Shown: in pieces, positions 8,093 through 15,154 of the stretch | Layout: each line of letters opens with the position of its first letter | Numbering within the stretch: the first letter of the stretch is position 1 | Origin: Fictibacillus phosphorivorans | Lineage (GTDB): Bacteria > Bacillota > Bacilli > Bacillales > Fictibacillaceae | Direction: 5' to 3' | Length of the DNA stretch: 64,000 nt | Assembly (NCBI RefSeq): GCF_023715845.1 | Contig: NZ_JAMBOR010000003.1 | Location: 124,001-188,000, forward strand | The notes under the pieces: generated by a model | Databases searched by the model: none | The model's input: only the letters and a program-made list of their open reading frames with translations | What the model was told of the DNA's origin: nothing | Position numbers and translations under genes: made by a program

Positions 8093-9153
8093 CGATCACC
8101 TCTTGAATGTGCATATGCTTCTTTTTGGCTTTCGATCGGCCAAGGATTTTCTGCAAATACATAGTCAAACACATCATTATAATGTGGTGCAGGAGCTTCT
8201 TCCATTTCCTTTACGGCCGCTTCGATCTCAGCTGTCAAAGATTCTTGCAGCTCTTCTGCCCACTTCTCATCCCACATATTTTCATTTTTCATAAATCGTT
8301 CTAAGCGAAGAATCGGATCTGTCTTTTCACGTCTTGCTGAGGACTCGTTTTGGTCTCTGTATTTTGATGGATCATCAGCTGTCGTATGTGCTCCATAACG
8401 CCATGTAACCGATTCGATCAATGTTGGGCCTTCGCCCTTTCTAGCACGTTCAACCGCAGTACGTGTGTGGAAATAAACTGCAAATACATCGTTACCATCC
8501 AGACGAACGCCTTCGATCTCATATGCAACTGCTTTTTGGGCAATAGTCTTACTCTTCATCTGCTTTTCAATCGGAACCGAAATCGCAAAACCGTTATTCT
8601 GGTTAAAGAAAACAACAGGAGCATTGAAAACACTTGCGAAATTCAAACCTTCATGAAAATCCCCTTCTGAAGTGGCACCATCACCAAAATAAACGATGGA
8701 AGCACGGTCGGTTCCTTTAAGCTTTTCAGCCCACGCGGCACCTGTCGCATGTAAAAGCTGTGAGGCGATCGGTACTGCAGGCGGGAATATGTTCTTCCCT
8801 TCAGGTGGGATACACCCTTCTTGACGACCTTTCCAATAAAGCAAAAGTGTTTTTAAAGAGTGGCCAAATGTCATCGTCGCCCCATGATCACGATAAGTCG
8901 GGAACATCCAGTCACCTTCTCCCATAGCCATCGCGCTGCCGATCTGTGATGCTTCCTGTCCTTCAAAAGGTACATATGTCCCAATCCGCCCTTGACGCTG
9001 CAGGTTAACACCTTTTCGGTCAAAAAGACGGGCACGGAGCATTTTTGTATATAATTCTTTTGTAAGTTCTTCTGTTATTTCACTTTTGTATGCTCCATCG
9101 TTCCATTCCCCGTTTTCATTGATGATCTGCAATTTCGGAAATAATTTTTCCAT
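8089..9153 (-). CDS. 2-oxoacid dehydrogenase complex E1 alpha subunit
   Basis: A 354-residue thiamine-diphosphate-binding alpha subunit. The cofactor motif starts with GDGATSEGDFHEG and ends at NQNNGFAIS, the GDG-to-N pattern that binds Mg-ThDP. Upstream are the conserved PFEGQEASQIG and MFPTYRDHG stretches, and downstream TWRYGAHTTADD, the phosphorylation-loop region of E1 alpha proteins. The start is the ATG at 9153, preceded by AAGGAGGGA with good spacing; the frame upstream merges into the end of the phenylalanine dehydrogenase gene. The gap to that gene is only 14 bases, so the two are co-transcribed. The family ranges over branched-chain and aromatic oxoacids, and the operon partner favours phenylpyruvate. 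Confidence 0.92.
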   Translation of the reverse strand: MEKLFPKLQIINENGEWNDGAYKSEITEELTKELYTKMLRARLFDRKGVNLQRQGRIGTYVPFEGQEASQIGSAMAMGEGDWMFPTYRDHGATMTFGHSLKTLLLYWKGRQEGCIPPEGKNIFPPAVPIASQLLHATGAAWAEKLKGTDRASIVYFGDGATSEGDFHEGLNFASVFNAPVVFFNQNNGFAISVPIEKQMKSKTIAQKAVAYEIEGVRLDGNDVFAVYFHTRTAVERARKGEGPTLIESVTWRYGAHTTADDPSKYRDQNESSARREKTDPILRLERFMKNENMWDEKWAEELQESLTAEIEAAVKEMEEAPAPHYNDVFDYVFAENPWPIESQKEAYAHSRGDR

Positions 9154-9167
9154 GAATGAATCCCTCC

Positions 9168-10268
9168 TTAGTTTCGAACCTGCCATTTAGGTCTTCTGTT
9201 ATGGGCAAAGAAGCTGTTTCGCTTAGAACGAGCTGCTAATTTTTCCTCACAAAAACGGTTGGCCGCTTCCATCGTCGAAATGTTGTTCTTTGTGCTTTCG
9301 CTGTAAATCTGAAGTAAGCTGTCATAGATCGCTCTTGTCTTCGTCAATACACGTGCTTTGTTTGGTCCGTAAAGCTCATCAGCAACCTGAATCAGTCCAC
9401 CTGCATTTACAATATAGTCAGGACCGTATAAAATCCCCTTTTGCTGCAGATATAAGCCGTGTTTATCTTCTAAAAGCTGATTGTTCGCACTTCCGACGAT
9501 CGCCTTCACCTTTAGCTGTTCGATTGTTTCGTCATGGATGATTCCACCAAGAGCACAAGGAATGAAAATATCAGCATCAACACTATATATGTCATTGCCT
9601 TCAACCACTTCTACATTTCCAGGAAGCAGTTCAGCTCTCTCTTGAATCTGTTTTAATGCCTTTTCATTGATGTCTGTCACATAAACTTGTGCACCAGCGG
9701 CAAGCAGCTGCTCTGCTACTTTAAAACCAACTTTTCCGAGGCCTTGGATGGAATAAGATCTTCCCACTAATTCATCCGTACCTTCTAAAGTCTGAATGGT
9801 AGCCTGCAGTCCATAGATAACGCCTTGTGCGGTAGGGACTGACGAGTCACCGCTACCACCATATTCCTCAGGAACGCCAACGATGCAGTTCGTTTCTTTT
9901 AAAGCATGAACAAAATCGTCTGGCGTCGTTCCCATGTCCGTTCCTGTATAGAAACGTCCATTTAATGAATCAACGAACTGGCCGAACGCACGGAACAATT
10001 CTGGTGTTTTGTCAGTTGTGGGATCACCGATAATAACGGACTTCCCTCCGCCAAAATCTACATCTGCTCCTGCACATTTGTATGTCATCCCTTTTGAAAG
10101 GCGCAGTACATCCTCAAGTGCCTCGTCAACAGATGCATATGGTCTCATTCTGCATCCACCTAGCGCTGGTCCCAAGGTTGTATTATGTATGGCGATAATC
10201 GCCTTAAGACCTGTGGATGGATCGTTACAAAATACGACTTGTTCGTGCTGTGATATTTTTTCAAACAT
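9168..10268 (-). CDS. pdh: phenylalanine dehydrogenase (NAD-dependent)
   Basis: A 366-residue Glu/Leu/Phe/Val dehydrogenase that oxidatively deaminates an amino acid to a 2-oxoacid with NAD+. Catalytic residues are visible: Lys64 (MTYKCAG), Lys76 (GGGK) and Asp111 (GTDMGT); the NAD motif is [15 protein letters not shown] call it phenylalanine rather than leucine dehydrogenase because several stretches match my memory of Lysinibacillus sphaericus phenylalanine dehydrogenase: [34 protein letters not shown], the C-terminal RNSFF and RRPKW. Leucine dehydrogenases read differently there (for example ITAEDVGT). The start at 10268 has GGGGGA six bases upstream. It lies directly upstream of the E1-E2-E3 genes, so its product would be handed to that complex. 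Confidence 0.88.
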   Translation of the reverse strand: MFEKISQHEQVVFCNDPSTGLKAIIAIHNTTLGPALGGCRMRPYASVDEALEDVLRLSKGMTYKCAGADVDFGGGKSVIIGDPTTDKTPELFRAFGQFVDSLNGRFYTGTDMGTTPDDFVHALKETNCIVGVPEEYGGSGDSSVPTAQGVIYGLQATIQTLEGTDELVGRSYSIQGLGKVGFKVAEQLLAAGAQVYVTDINEKALKQIQERAELLPGNVEVVEGNDIYSVDADIFIPCALGGIIHDETIEQLKVKAIVGSANNQLLEDKHGLYLQQKGILYGPDYIVNAGGLIQVADELYGPNKARVLTKTRAIYDSLLQIYSESTKNNISTMEAANRFCEEKLAARSKRNSFFAHNRRPKWQVRN

Positions 10269-10329
10269 GCTGAATCCCCCTATATGTCTCTCATTCACTT
10301 TGCGTCTTTTTCGCTTTGCTGCTTTAAAG

Positions 10330-10343
10330 TGAAAGCGCTTTCA
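10330..10343. promoter_or_regulatory. cre site (CcpA operator), perfect palindrome
   Basis: TGAAAGCGCTTTCA is a symmetrical match to the catabolite-responsive element consensus. It lies in the 93-base gap between the thioesterase and phenylalanine dehydrogenase genes. There it could repress an internal promoter or act as a roadblock to the read-through transcript when glucose is present. Confidence 0.8.
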
Positions 10344-10361
10344 TTATGAGTTAAAAAAATA

Positions 10362-10757
10362 TTAAACTTTCATTTCTTCAATTTTTTGTGAGATCGCTGC
10401 TCTCGGCAGGATATATTGGGTGACTTCCCCTTCACCCGCTAGTGCTTTTCCATTATGGACGGTAACATCGCAAATCACTGCTTTTCCTTTTATCTCACGT
10501 AATGTCGCTGTGATTGTTAGTTCAGCGCCATCTGGTGTCGGAGCCATATGTTTTGCCGTTACGCCCCCGCCTATTCCTTCTTCATGGTCTTCAAGATATG
10601 GCAATATGATCTGTCGGGCTGCCCACTCCATATGGTAGACCATGCTGACAGTTGAATATGCTGGATGAACCAGTTTCCCTTCAAATTGAGCAAACATATC
10701 GGGTGTCACCGTAGCTGTAATGGTGGCTTTTTGACCAACCTCCATACCTGGTTTCAT
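10362..10757 (-). CDS. FlK-type hotdog acyl-CoA thioesterase
   Basis: A 131-residue hotdog-fold protein resembling fluoroacetyl-CoA thioesterase FlK. The FlK triad Thr42-Glu50-His76 corresponds to Thr36, Glu44 (in MEWAAR) and His70 (TAKH) here, with a constant offset of six; PYLEDHEEG and the ATLREIKGK strand also fit. Members hydrolyse acyl-CoA esters in the cytoplasm. It is the first gene of the phenylalanine dehydrogenase/E1-E2-E3 operon and its promoter carries the operator shared with paaA and paaK. I infer that it acts on an aromatic CoA thioester, perhaps releasing phenylacetate to protect the CoA pool or clearing dead-end epoxide or oxepin thioesters, the role proposed for PaaI and PaaY. 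The ATG follows GAGGTG. Confidence 0.82.
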   Translation of the reverse strand: MKPGMEVGQKATITATVTPDMFAQFEGKLVHPAYSTVSMVYHMEWAARQIILPYLEDHEEGIGGGVTAKHMAPTPDGAELTITATLREIKGKAVICDVTVHNGKALAGEGEVTQYILPRAAISQKIEEMKV

Positions 10758-10788
10758 GTATACACCTCATATCTTTCATCTAATTTAT

Positions 10789-10809
10789 ATAACGTTTTCA
10801 TAACGTTAT
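10789..10809. promoter_or_regulatory. candidate PaaX operator 1 (ATAACG-N9-CGTTAT)
   Basis: A 21-base inverted repeat with 6-bp arms and a 9-base spacer, overlapping the last two bases of the -10 box of the thioesterase/pdh operon promoter. The same pattern occurs at 25407-25427 and 26844-26864. The position implies repression. PaaX as the binding protein is inference. Confidence 0.75.
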
Positions 10810-10837
10810 CATATCATTTTGTGTGATAAGCGGTCAA
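10808..10837 (-). promoter_or_regulatory. sigma-A promoter of the thioesterase-pdh-E1-E2-E3 operon
   Basis: On the minus strand TTGACC (10832-10837), an 18-base spacer, then TATGAT (10808-10813), 51 bases upstream of the thioesterase ATG. It overlaps operator 1 by two bases. Confidence 0.8.
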
Positions 10838-10912
10838 TGAATCGCCTGAATTGTTCCATTTATAAGAAATGTGAAAAATATGTAAAAAATATAGTGGAGG
10901 TGGTTTTTTATA

Positions 10913-11017
10913 ATGAAAGAGTGTTTATTTTGTCATCCAATGAGTTATGAACAAAAGATCGTCTTTGAGAATGAAAGCTGTTATTTCCTTAAAGTCATTT
11001 ACATATTTGTTATGTGA
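10913..11017 (+). pseudogene. remnant of a HIT-family protein gene (N-terminus only)
   Basis: A 34-codon frame with a good ribosome binding site (GGAGGTGG, 11 bases before the ATG). It begins MKECLFCHPMSYEQKIV and continues FENESCYFLK, which looks like the first 25 residues of a HIT-domain protein (CxFC motif, then ENE.CYFL). After that it changes to VIYIFVM and stops, so the HIT motif itself (HxHxHxx) is missing. I read it as a decayed or truncated gene; a genuine small protein is less likely. It occupies the 413-base gap between the thioesterase and the SDR gene together with operator 1 and the operon promoter. No other genes are seen in the gap. Confidence 0.55.
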
Positions 11018-11098
11018 TTTCTTTAACTTTTTATGTGATTTTCTTCATTTCGTGAATGTTCCCTTGCAAAAATCCTTCCCATTCACCTAAAATCAGCG

Positions 11099-11128
11099 AA
11101 AAACCCTGCCACTTTTTCAATGACAGGG
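11099..11128 (-). terminator. terminator of the SDR gene
   Basis: Minus strand CCCTGTCA ... TGGCAGGG hairpin (11121-11128 with 11104-11111, one G-T pair) followed by TTTTT, 42 bases after the SDR stop. Confidence 0.8.
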
Positions 11129-11169
11129 TCTTTTGCCTTCAATCTTTATCTATATTTTGCTAAATTACT

Positions 11170-11889
11170 TTAAACGTTCGGATATTCCTGTGACAATGGA
11201 TGAAGCATAATCTCGTCTACCACCATGTGTTTTGGAGCGCTTGCCATATAAGCAACGGCCTCTGCGATGTCTGTAACCTTTAACCAATCTTCTTTAAAAT
11301 CAAGACCCGGTTCACTATCAGCAAAATACGTATCAATCGCACCTGGATTTACCGTTCCAACTCGGACACCAAATTCACGAAGTTCCTGAGCAAGTGAACC
11401 AGAGAATCCTTGAACTGCATATTTTGTAGCTGTGTATACAGAACCGTTGGCAATGGTTCTTCTTCCAACATCAGAAGAGATCGTGATGATCGTTCCTTCT
11501 TTACGCTCTTTCATATGAGGAACTACCGCTGTACTGCATAAGAAAACACCTTGCACATTTACTTCAAACATCTTTTGAAAGTCTGCTAAAGAGTGCTCTT
11601 CCGCTAATTTAAACTGACCAACACCTGCATTGTTTACAAGAATATCTACTTGTCCAAAATGATCAAACGTTTGTTTAAAAAGATCAGCAACATCCGTTTC
11701 ATTGGATACATCAGCTTTTACTGCTAAAACTTCGAAACCGCTATTTTCAAGCTCATCGGCTGTCTTGAAAATACCATCAGACGAACCTACAACTGTTAGT
11801 TTCGCACCAAGTGTTCCTAATTTTTCTGCGATCGCCTTACCACAGCCGCGTGTAGCTCCTGTAATAACAGCAACTTTATCTTTTAACAT
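11170..11889 (-). CDS. short-chain dehydrogenase/reductase (FabG-like)
   Basis: A 239-residue classical SDR, a cytoplasmic NAD(P)-dependent oxidoreductase. The cofactor loop TGATRGCGKAIAEKLG lies at residues 10-25 (TGxxxGxG). NNAG is near residue 88, the catalytic Ser is in TISSDVG, and YTATK supplies the Tyr-x-x-x-Lys pair. PGAIDT follows, as usual. The substrate cannot be told from sequence. It stands between its own terminator and the transporter gene, close to the aromatic catabolic genes, but no shared operator is visible upstream, so a role in that pathway is only possible. Confidence 0.88.
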   Translation of the reverse strand: MLKDKVAVITGATRGCGKAIAEKLGTLGAKLTVVGSSDGIFKTADELENSGFEVLAVKADVSNETDVADLFKQTFDHFGQVDILVNNAGVGQFKLAEEHSLADFQKMFEVNVQGVFLCSTAVVPHMKERKEGTIITISSDVGRRTIANGSVYTATKYAVQGFSGSLAQELREFGVRVGTVNPGAIDTYFADSEPGLDFKEDWLKVTDIAEAVAYMASAPKHMVVDEIMLHPLSQEYPNV

Positions 11890-11935
11890 ATTGAAGTCAT
11901 CCTTTCACTTTCTTACTCTGCTCTATTATAAGCAT

Positions 11936-11968
11936 AAAAAGACGCAGAACCAAATCTGGTCTGCGTCT
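11936..11968 (-). terminator. terminator of the amino acid transporter gene
   Basis: Long minus-strand hairpin AGACGCAGACCA / TGGTTCTGCGTCT with one bulge (11957-11968 with 11940-11952), followed by TTTT. It sits eight bases beyond the transporter stop codon. Confidence 0.88.
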
Positions 11969-11975
11969 ATTAAGA

Positions 11976-13325
11976 TCATCCTGTGATCATTTTAAATACA
12001 CCAATTGTGTTAAGGAACACGATGAAAATAATGATCGGTACAATGTAGCGAACAAGCATAAGCCACAATGCAAATCCTTTCACTGTAACAGAAGACCCTG
12101 CTTTGAATTCTTTCAGTAATAGCTCCTTTGGATAGCGGTAACCAACGAATAGTGCGATAAATAGAGCACCAAGCGGAAGCAGGATATTACTAACCAAGTA
12201 ATCTAATAGATCAAAGATCGTCTTGCCGAAAAGTGTAACATCTGACAGGACACCCATTGAAAGAGCTGAAGGAATACCTGCTGCAAAGATTAGCAACCCG
12301 ATGATCCAAGACCATTTTGCACGATTCGTTAACGTGCCTTTCGTAATAGATGCAACAATGATTTCAAGCATCGAAAACGCTGATGTTAATGTTGCGAACA
12401 AGAAAAGTGCTAAGAAAATAATAAAGAAAAATTGTCCGAACACGATTTGATCAAATACTGCCGGAAGCACGACGAACAACAATCCCGGTCCTTCTGCAGG
12501 CTCTAGTCCTAGCGAGAAAACGCCTGGGAAGATCGCCAATCCAGCAAGCAATGAGATTAGAACGTTAAGCCATACGATTGTTGATGCAGATTTTGTTAAA
12601 CTTTCATTCTTTCCTAAATAAGAGCTGTAGGTAACCATAACGGAGATCCCCACACTCAATGAAAAGAAAGACTGGCCAAGCGCGAACAGAATATCATCTC
12701 CGCCAATCTCTGAAAAGTCAGGAAGCAAGAAGAACTTTACCCCTTCCATCGCATTGTCTAATGTCAAAGAACGAACAATTAAGACAACAAACAGAACGAA
12801 AAGTGCAGGCATCATGATCTGGTTCGCTTTTTCGATACCGTTTTTAATTCCACGGCTGACTACAAAGATTGTAATGGCCATAAAAATAAACTGTGAGATT
12901 AAAACAGGCCAAGGGCTTGAGATCGACTCACCGAACATTGCCCCAAAATCATGTTTGAAAAAATCACCTGAAAAACTCTTACCTAAATAAAGTACGATCC
13001 ATCCGCCAATTACACTGTAAAAGGATAAAAGAATAAATGCTGTTGCTACACCCATGCGTCCTAACCATGGCCATGCGGATCCTGGCGCAAGTGTTCGGTA
13101 AGCAGAGACTGCTTCTTTCTGAGCTCCGCGTCCGATTACAAACTCAGCCATTAACAGTGGAAAACCTACTAAAAACGTAAACAATAAAAAGATAAGGAAG
13201 AAAGCTCCTCCACCGCTTGTGCCAACGACATAAGGGAATTTCCAAATGGCTCCAAGTCCAATTGCTGATCCTGCTGCGGCTAAAATAAAGGCTAACTTCG
13301 ACGTCCATTGATCTTGCTGATTCAT
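11976..13325 (-). CDS. neurotransmitter:sodium symporter family amino acid transporter (MhsT/YocR-like)
   Basis: A 449-residue polytopic membrane protein of the NSS family, which imports amino acids with sodium. The family signature of helix 1 is clear: LAAAGSAIGLGAIWKFPYV at residues 14-32, with the unwound-helix glycines and the WKFPY stretch. Helix 2 follows with GGGAFFLIF and helix 3 with PLLMAEFVIGRGAQKEAV; about 11 hydrophobic helices are present, the usual number for bacterial members of this length. MhsT of Bacillus halodurans, a related protein, carries hydrophobic and aromatic amino acids. Given the phenylalanine dehydrogenase nearby, uptake of phenylalanine is a reasonable inference. 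It is transcribed alone and ends in a strong terminator. Confidence 0.9.
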   Translation of the reverse strand: MNQQDQWTSKLAFILAAAGSAIGLGAIWKFPYVVGTSGGGAFFLIFLLFTFLVGFPLLMAEFVIGRGAQKEAVSAYRTLAPGSAWPWLGRMGVATAFILLSFYSVIGGWIVLYLGKSFSGDFFKHDFGAMFGESISSPWPVLISQFIFMAITIFVVSRGIKNGIEKANQIMMPALFVLFVVLIVRSLTLDNAMEGVKFFLLPDFSEIGGDDILFALGQSFFSLSVGISVMVTYSSYLGKNESLTKSASTIVWLNVLISLLAGLAIFPGVFSLGLEPAEGPGLLFVVLPAVFDQIVFGQFFFIIFLALFLFATLTSAFSMLEIIVASITKGTLTNRAKWSWIIGLLIFAAGIPSALSMGVLSDVTLFGKTIFDLLDYLVSNILLPLGALFIALFVGYRYPKELLLKEFKAGSSVTVKGFALWLMLVRYIVPIIIFIVFLNTIGVFKMITG

Positions 13326-13362
13326 TATTAAAACTTCCCCCTCTGTTACAAATACAGCTAGC

Positions 13363-14313
13363 CTATATTAAACGTTTGTTTAACAAACTAACTGTTTCCT
13401 TCGCATCTTTCATCATGGTTTTAAGCAGTTCTTTTACGGTTGGAATATCTGTAATCGTACCCGCAACCTGCCCGCTGTTGATGAAACCATTCTCAAGATC
13501 ACCTTTTACTGCCCCTAAAATATGACGATCTTCCGTAGTATGTTTTAAAAATTCTTCTGGTGTTACACCACTCTTTTCAAGTTGAATCAATTTTTGTGCA
13601 TACGGCGTATCGTAAATTCTTCTGATCTTTCCGACCGAACGGCCGACGATCATCGTTTTTGTATCATCAGCATCTAGGAGTGCTGACTTATAGAACTCAT
13701 GAAAAGGCGCTTCTTTTGTCGCAATAAACCGTGTTCCCATCTGTACACCTTGTGCGCCAAGGGCAAAAGCTGCTGCAAGTCCGCTTCCATCCGCAATTCC
13801 CCCTGCTGCGATAACCGGAATAGAAACACTTCGACTTACCTGCGGAAGCAACACCATCGTGGTCGTTTCATACGACGAGTTCAATCCTGCTGCTTCATAG
13901 CCTTCTGCAACGAGCAGATCAGATCCTGCAGTTTCGGCTTTTTTCGCATGATAGACAGACGCGATCACCGTAATCACTGTTATTCCATGTTCCTTCAACT
14001 TCGGTATGTAAGGAGCCGGATTACCTGCTGAAAGAGAAACGACTTTAACCTCGTGCTTGATCAACAGCTTAAGAATGTCTTTTACATCAGAAGCTACAGT
14101 TAAAGGTACATTAACAGCAAATGGGCGGTCTGTCATCCCCTTTGTTGCAATAATCAGCTTTTCCACTTCATCTGGCGTCATGGTTCCGACACCGATCGTC
14201 CCTAATCCTCCAGCGTTTGAGATAGCTGAAGCAAGTTCGGCATTGCTAACATTTCCCATACCGCCTTGTATGATCGGATACTTGATGTTTAACTTTTCGC
14301 AAACCGGATTCAA
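13363..14313 (-). CDS. nitronate monooxygenase / FabK-like FMN enzyme
   Basis: A 316-residue FMN-binding TIM barrel of the nitronate monooxygenase (2-nitropropane dioxygenase) and FabK family. Visible features are the N-terminal PIIQGGMGNVSNAELA with the phosphate-binding GGLGTIGVGTM, the mid-barrel segment AEGYEAAGLNSSYE, and the C-terminal FMN-phosphate region AAGGIADGSGLAAAFALGAQGVQMGTRF. Family members oxidise nitronates or reduce enoyl-ACP; which applies here is not clear. The TTG start at 14313 is chosen because GGGAGGTGG lies with correct spacing before it, while the GTG nine bases earlier overlaps that site. It is divergent from the PaaY-like gene with 67 bases between starts, within the aromatic region. 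Confidence 0.85.
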   Translation of the reverse strand: MNPVCEKLNIKYPIIQGGMGNVSNAELASAISNAGGLGTIGVGTMTPDEVEKLIIATKGMTDRPFAVNVPLTVASDVKDILKLLIKHEVKVVSLSAGNPAPYIPKLKEHGITVITVIASVYHAKKAETAGSDLLVAEGYEAAGLNSSYETTTMVLLPQVSRSVSIPVIAAGGIADGSGLAAAFALGAQGVQMGTRFIATKEAPFHEFYKSALLDADDTKTMIVGRSVGKIRRIYDTPYAQKLIQLEKSGVTPEEFLKHTTEDRHILGAVKGDLENGFINSGQVAGTITDIPTVKELLKTMMKDAKETVSLLNKRLI

Positions 14314-14380
14314 ATTCTCCACCTCCCTATTATTCCTTTGTTATACTGAACCTATCAACCTATATTTCAGGGAGGTTCAT

Positions 14381-14896
14381 ATGAAATACACATTTAACGG
14401 CAAAACGCCACACATTCATGAAAGCGTTTTTATCGCGCCAGGTGCTCATGTTATTGGTGATGTAACGATCGGTGAAGGGGCAAGTATCTGGTTTAATAGT
14501 GTCCTTCGCGGTGATGAAGGTCCGATCTCAATCGGTAAAAAGACAAACGTTCAAGATAACTGTACACTTCACCTTTACGAAGGATACCCGCTTGTGCTTG
14601 AAGATGAAGTTTCGATCGGTCATAACGTCATCCTTCATGGCTGTACGATAAAAAAAGGTGCGCTCGTCGGCATGGGTTCCACCATTCTTGACGGTGTCGA
14701 AATCGGAGAACAAGCCTTTATTGGGGCAAACACATTAATTCCCCCAGGCAAAAAAATTCCCCCGAGGGTCATGGTCGTGGGTTCACCCGGCAAAGTTATC
14801 CGTGAACTGAACGATGAGGATCTAAAACTAATCCAGCTCACAATCGATACCTATTACGAAAAAGGTAAGCAGTTTGCCGCAGAACTTCAAAAGTAA
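14381..14896 (+). CDS. gamma-carbonic-anhydrase-like hexapeptide protein (PaaY/YtoA type)
   Basis: A 171-residue left-handed beta-helix protein. Hexapeptide repeats run from VIGDVTIGEGASIWF to about residue 140. The metal-ligand histidines of the gamma carbonic anhydrase fold appear in NCTLHLY and in IGHNVILHGC. The C-terminal helix carries VGSPGKVIREL. Homologues are B. subtilis YtoA and, in phenylacetate clusters, PaaY, which has thioesterase activity on dead-end ring-hydroxylated CoA esters. Being next to paaX suggests the PaaY role. The ATG is preceded by GGGAGG at eight bases. The frame is open upstream for about 100 codons but that extension covers the divergent gene and is not used. 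It is the only plus-strand gene of the island. Confidence 0.85.
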   Translation: MKYTFNGKTPHIHESVFIAPGAHVIGDVTIGEGASIWFNSVLRGDEGPISIGKKTNVQDNCTLHLYEGYPLVLEDEVSIGHNVILHGCTIKKGALVGMGSTILDGVEIGEQAFIGANTLIPPGKKIPPRVMVVGSPGKVIRELNDEDLKLIQLTIDTYYEKGKQFAAELQK

Positions 14897-14907
14897 TCTA
14901 CTAGAAT

Positions 14908-14947
14908 GCACTTTCGTTCATTGAGTTTGAGATGAAAGTGCTTTTTT
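14908..14947 (+). terminator. terminator of the PaaY-like gene
   Basis: GCACTTTC ... GAAAGTGC, 8-bp perfect stem (14908-14915 with 14934-14941), then TTTTTT. Confidence 0.85.
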
Positions 14948-14972
14948 GTTTTTACTAGATGTACTTGAAGTT

Positions 14973-15102
14973 GTTGATTTCCGCTCCAGGATGCTCGCTT
15001 TCCGGGGGGCGTGCGGTGAGCCTCCTCTGCGCTTTGCGCCGTTAGGAGTCTCACCTGTCCCGCTGATCCCCCAGGAGTCTCGCACCTTGCGCTCCAATCA
15101 AC
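14973..15102 (+). repeat. 130-bp intergenic repeat, copy 1
   Basis: It starts GTTGATTTCCGCTCC and ends GCTCCAATCAAC, so the ends are a short inverted repeat (GTTGAT / ATCAAC). Inside are GTGCGGTGAGCCTCCT, TAGGAGTCTCACCTGTC and CAGGAGTCTCGCACCTT; the first can pair with each of the other two. Copies at 19100-19221 and, inverted, at 51921-52051 share these blocks while the sequence between them varies. It has no coding potential and looks like a small structured, MITE- or REP-like element of Bacillaceae. Confidence 0.85.
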
Positions 15103-15154
15103 TGTTCAAAGATGACCACAGATTAACTTTTAGTTATACATTTAAAAATAAATA

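Noticed and set aside
9168-10268. Leucine dehydrogenase call
   Set aside because: Family and catalytic residues allow it, but the [20 protein letters not shown] and RRPKW stretches fit phenylalanine dehydrogenase better, and the gene context is phenylacetate degradation.
13364-13380. TTAAACGTTTGTTTAA near the end of the nitronate monooxygenase gene
   Set aside because: Resembles the paaH palindrome but lies in coding sequence (NKRLI end) and is explained by codons; not counted as an operator.
14057-14380. Long N-terminal extension of the PaaY-like gene
   Set aside because: The open frame runs through the divergent nitronate monooxygenase gene; the correct start is the ATG at 14381 with GGGAGG before it.
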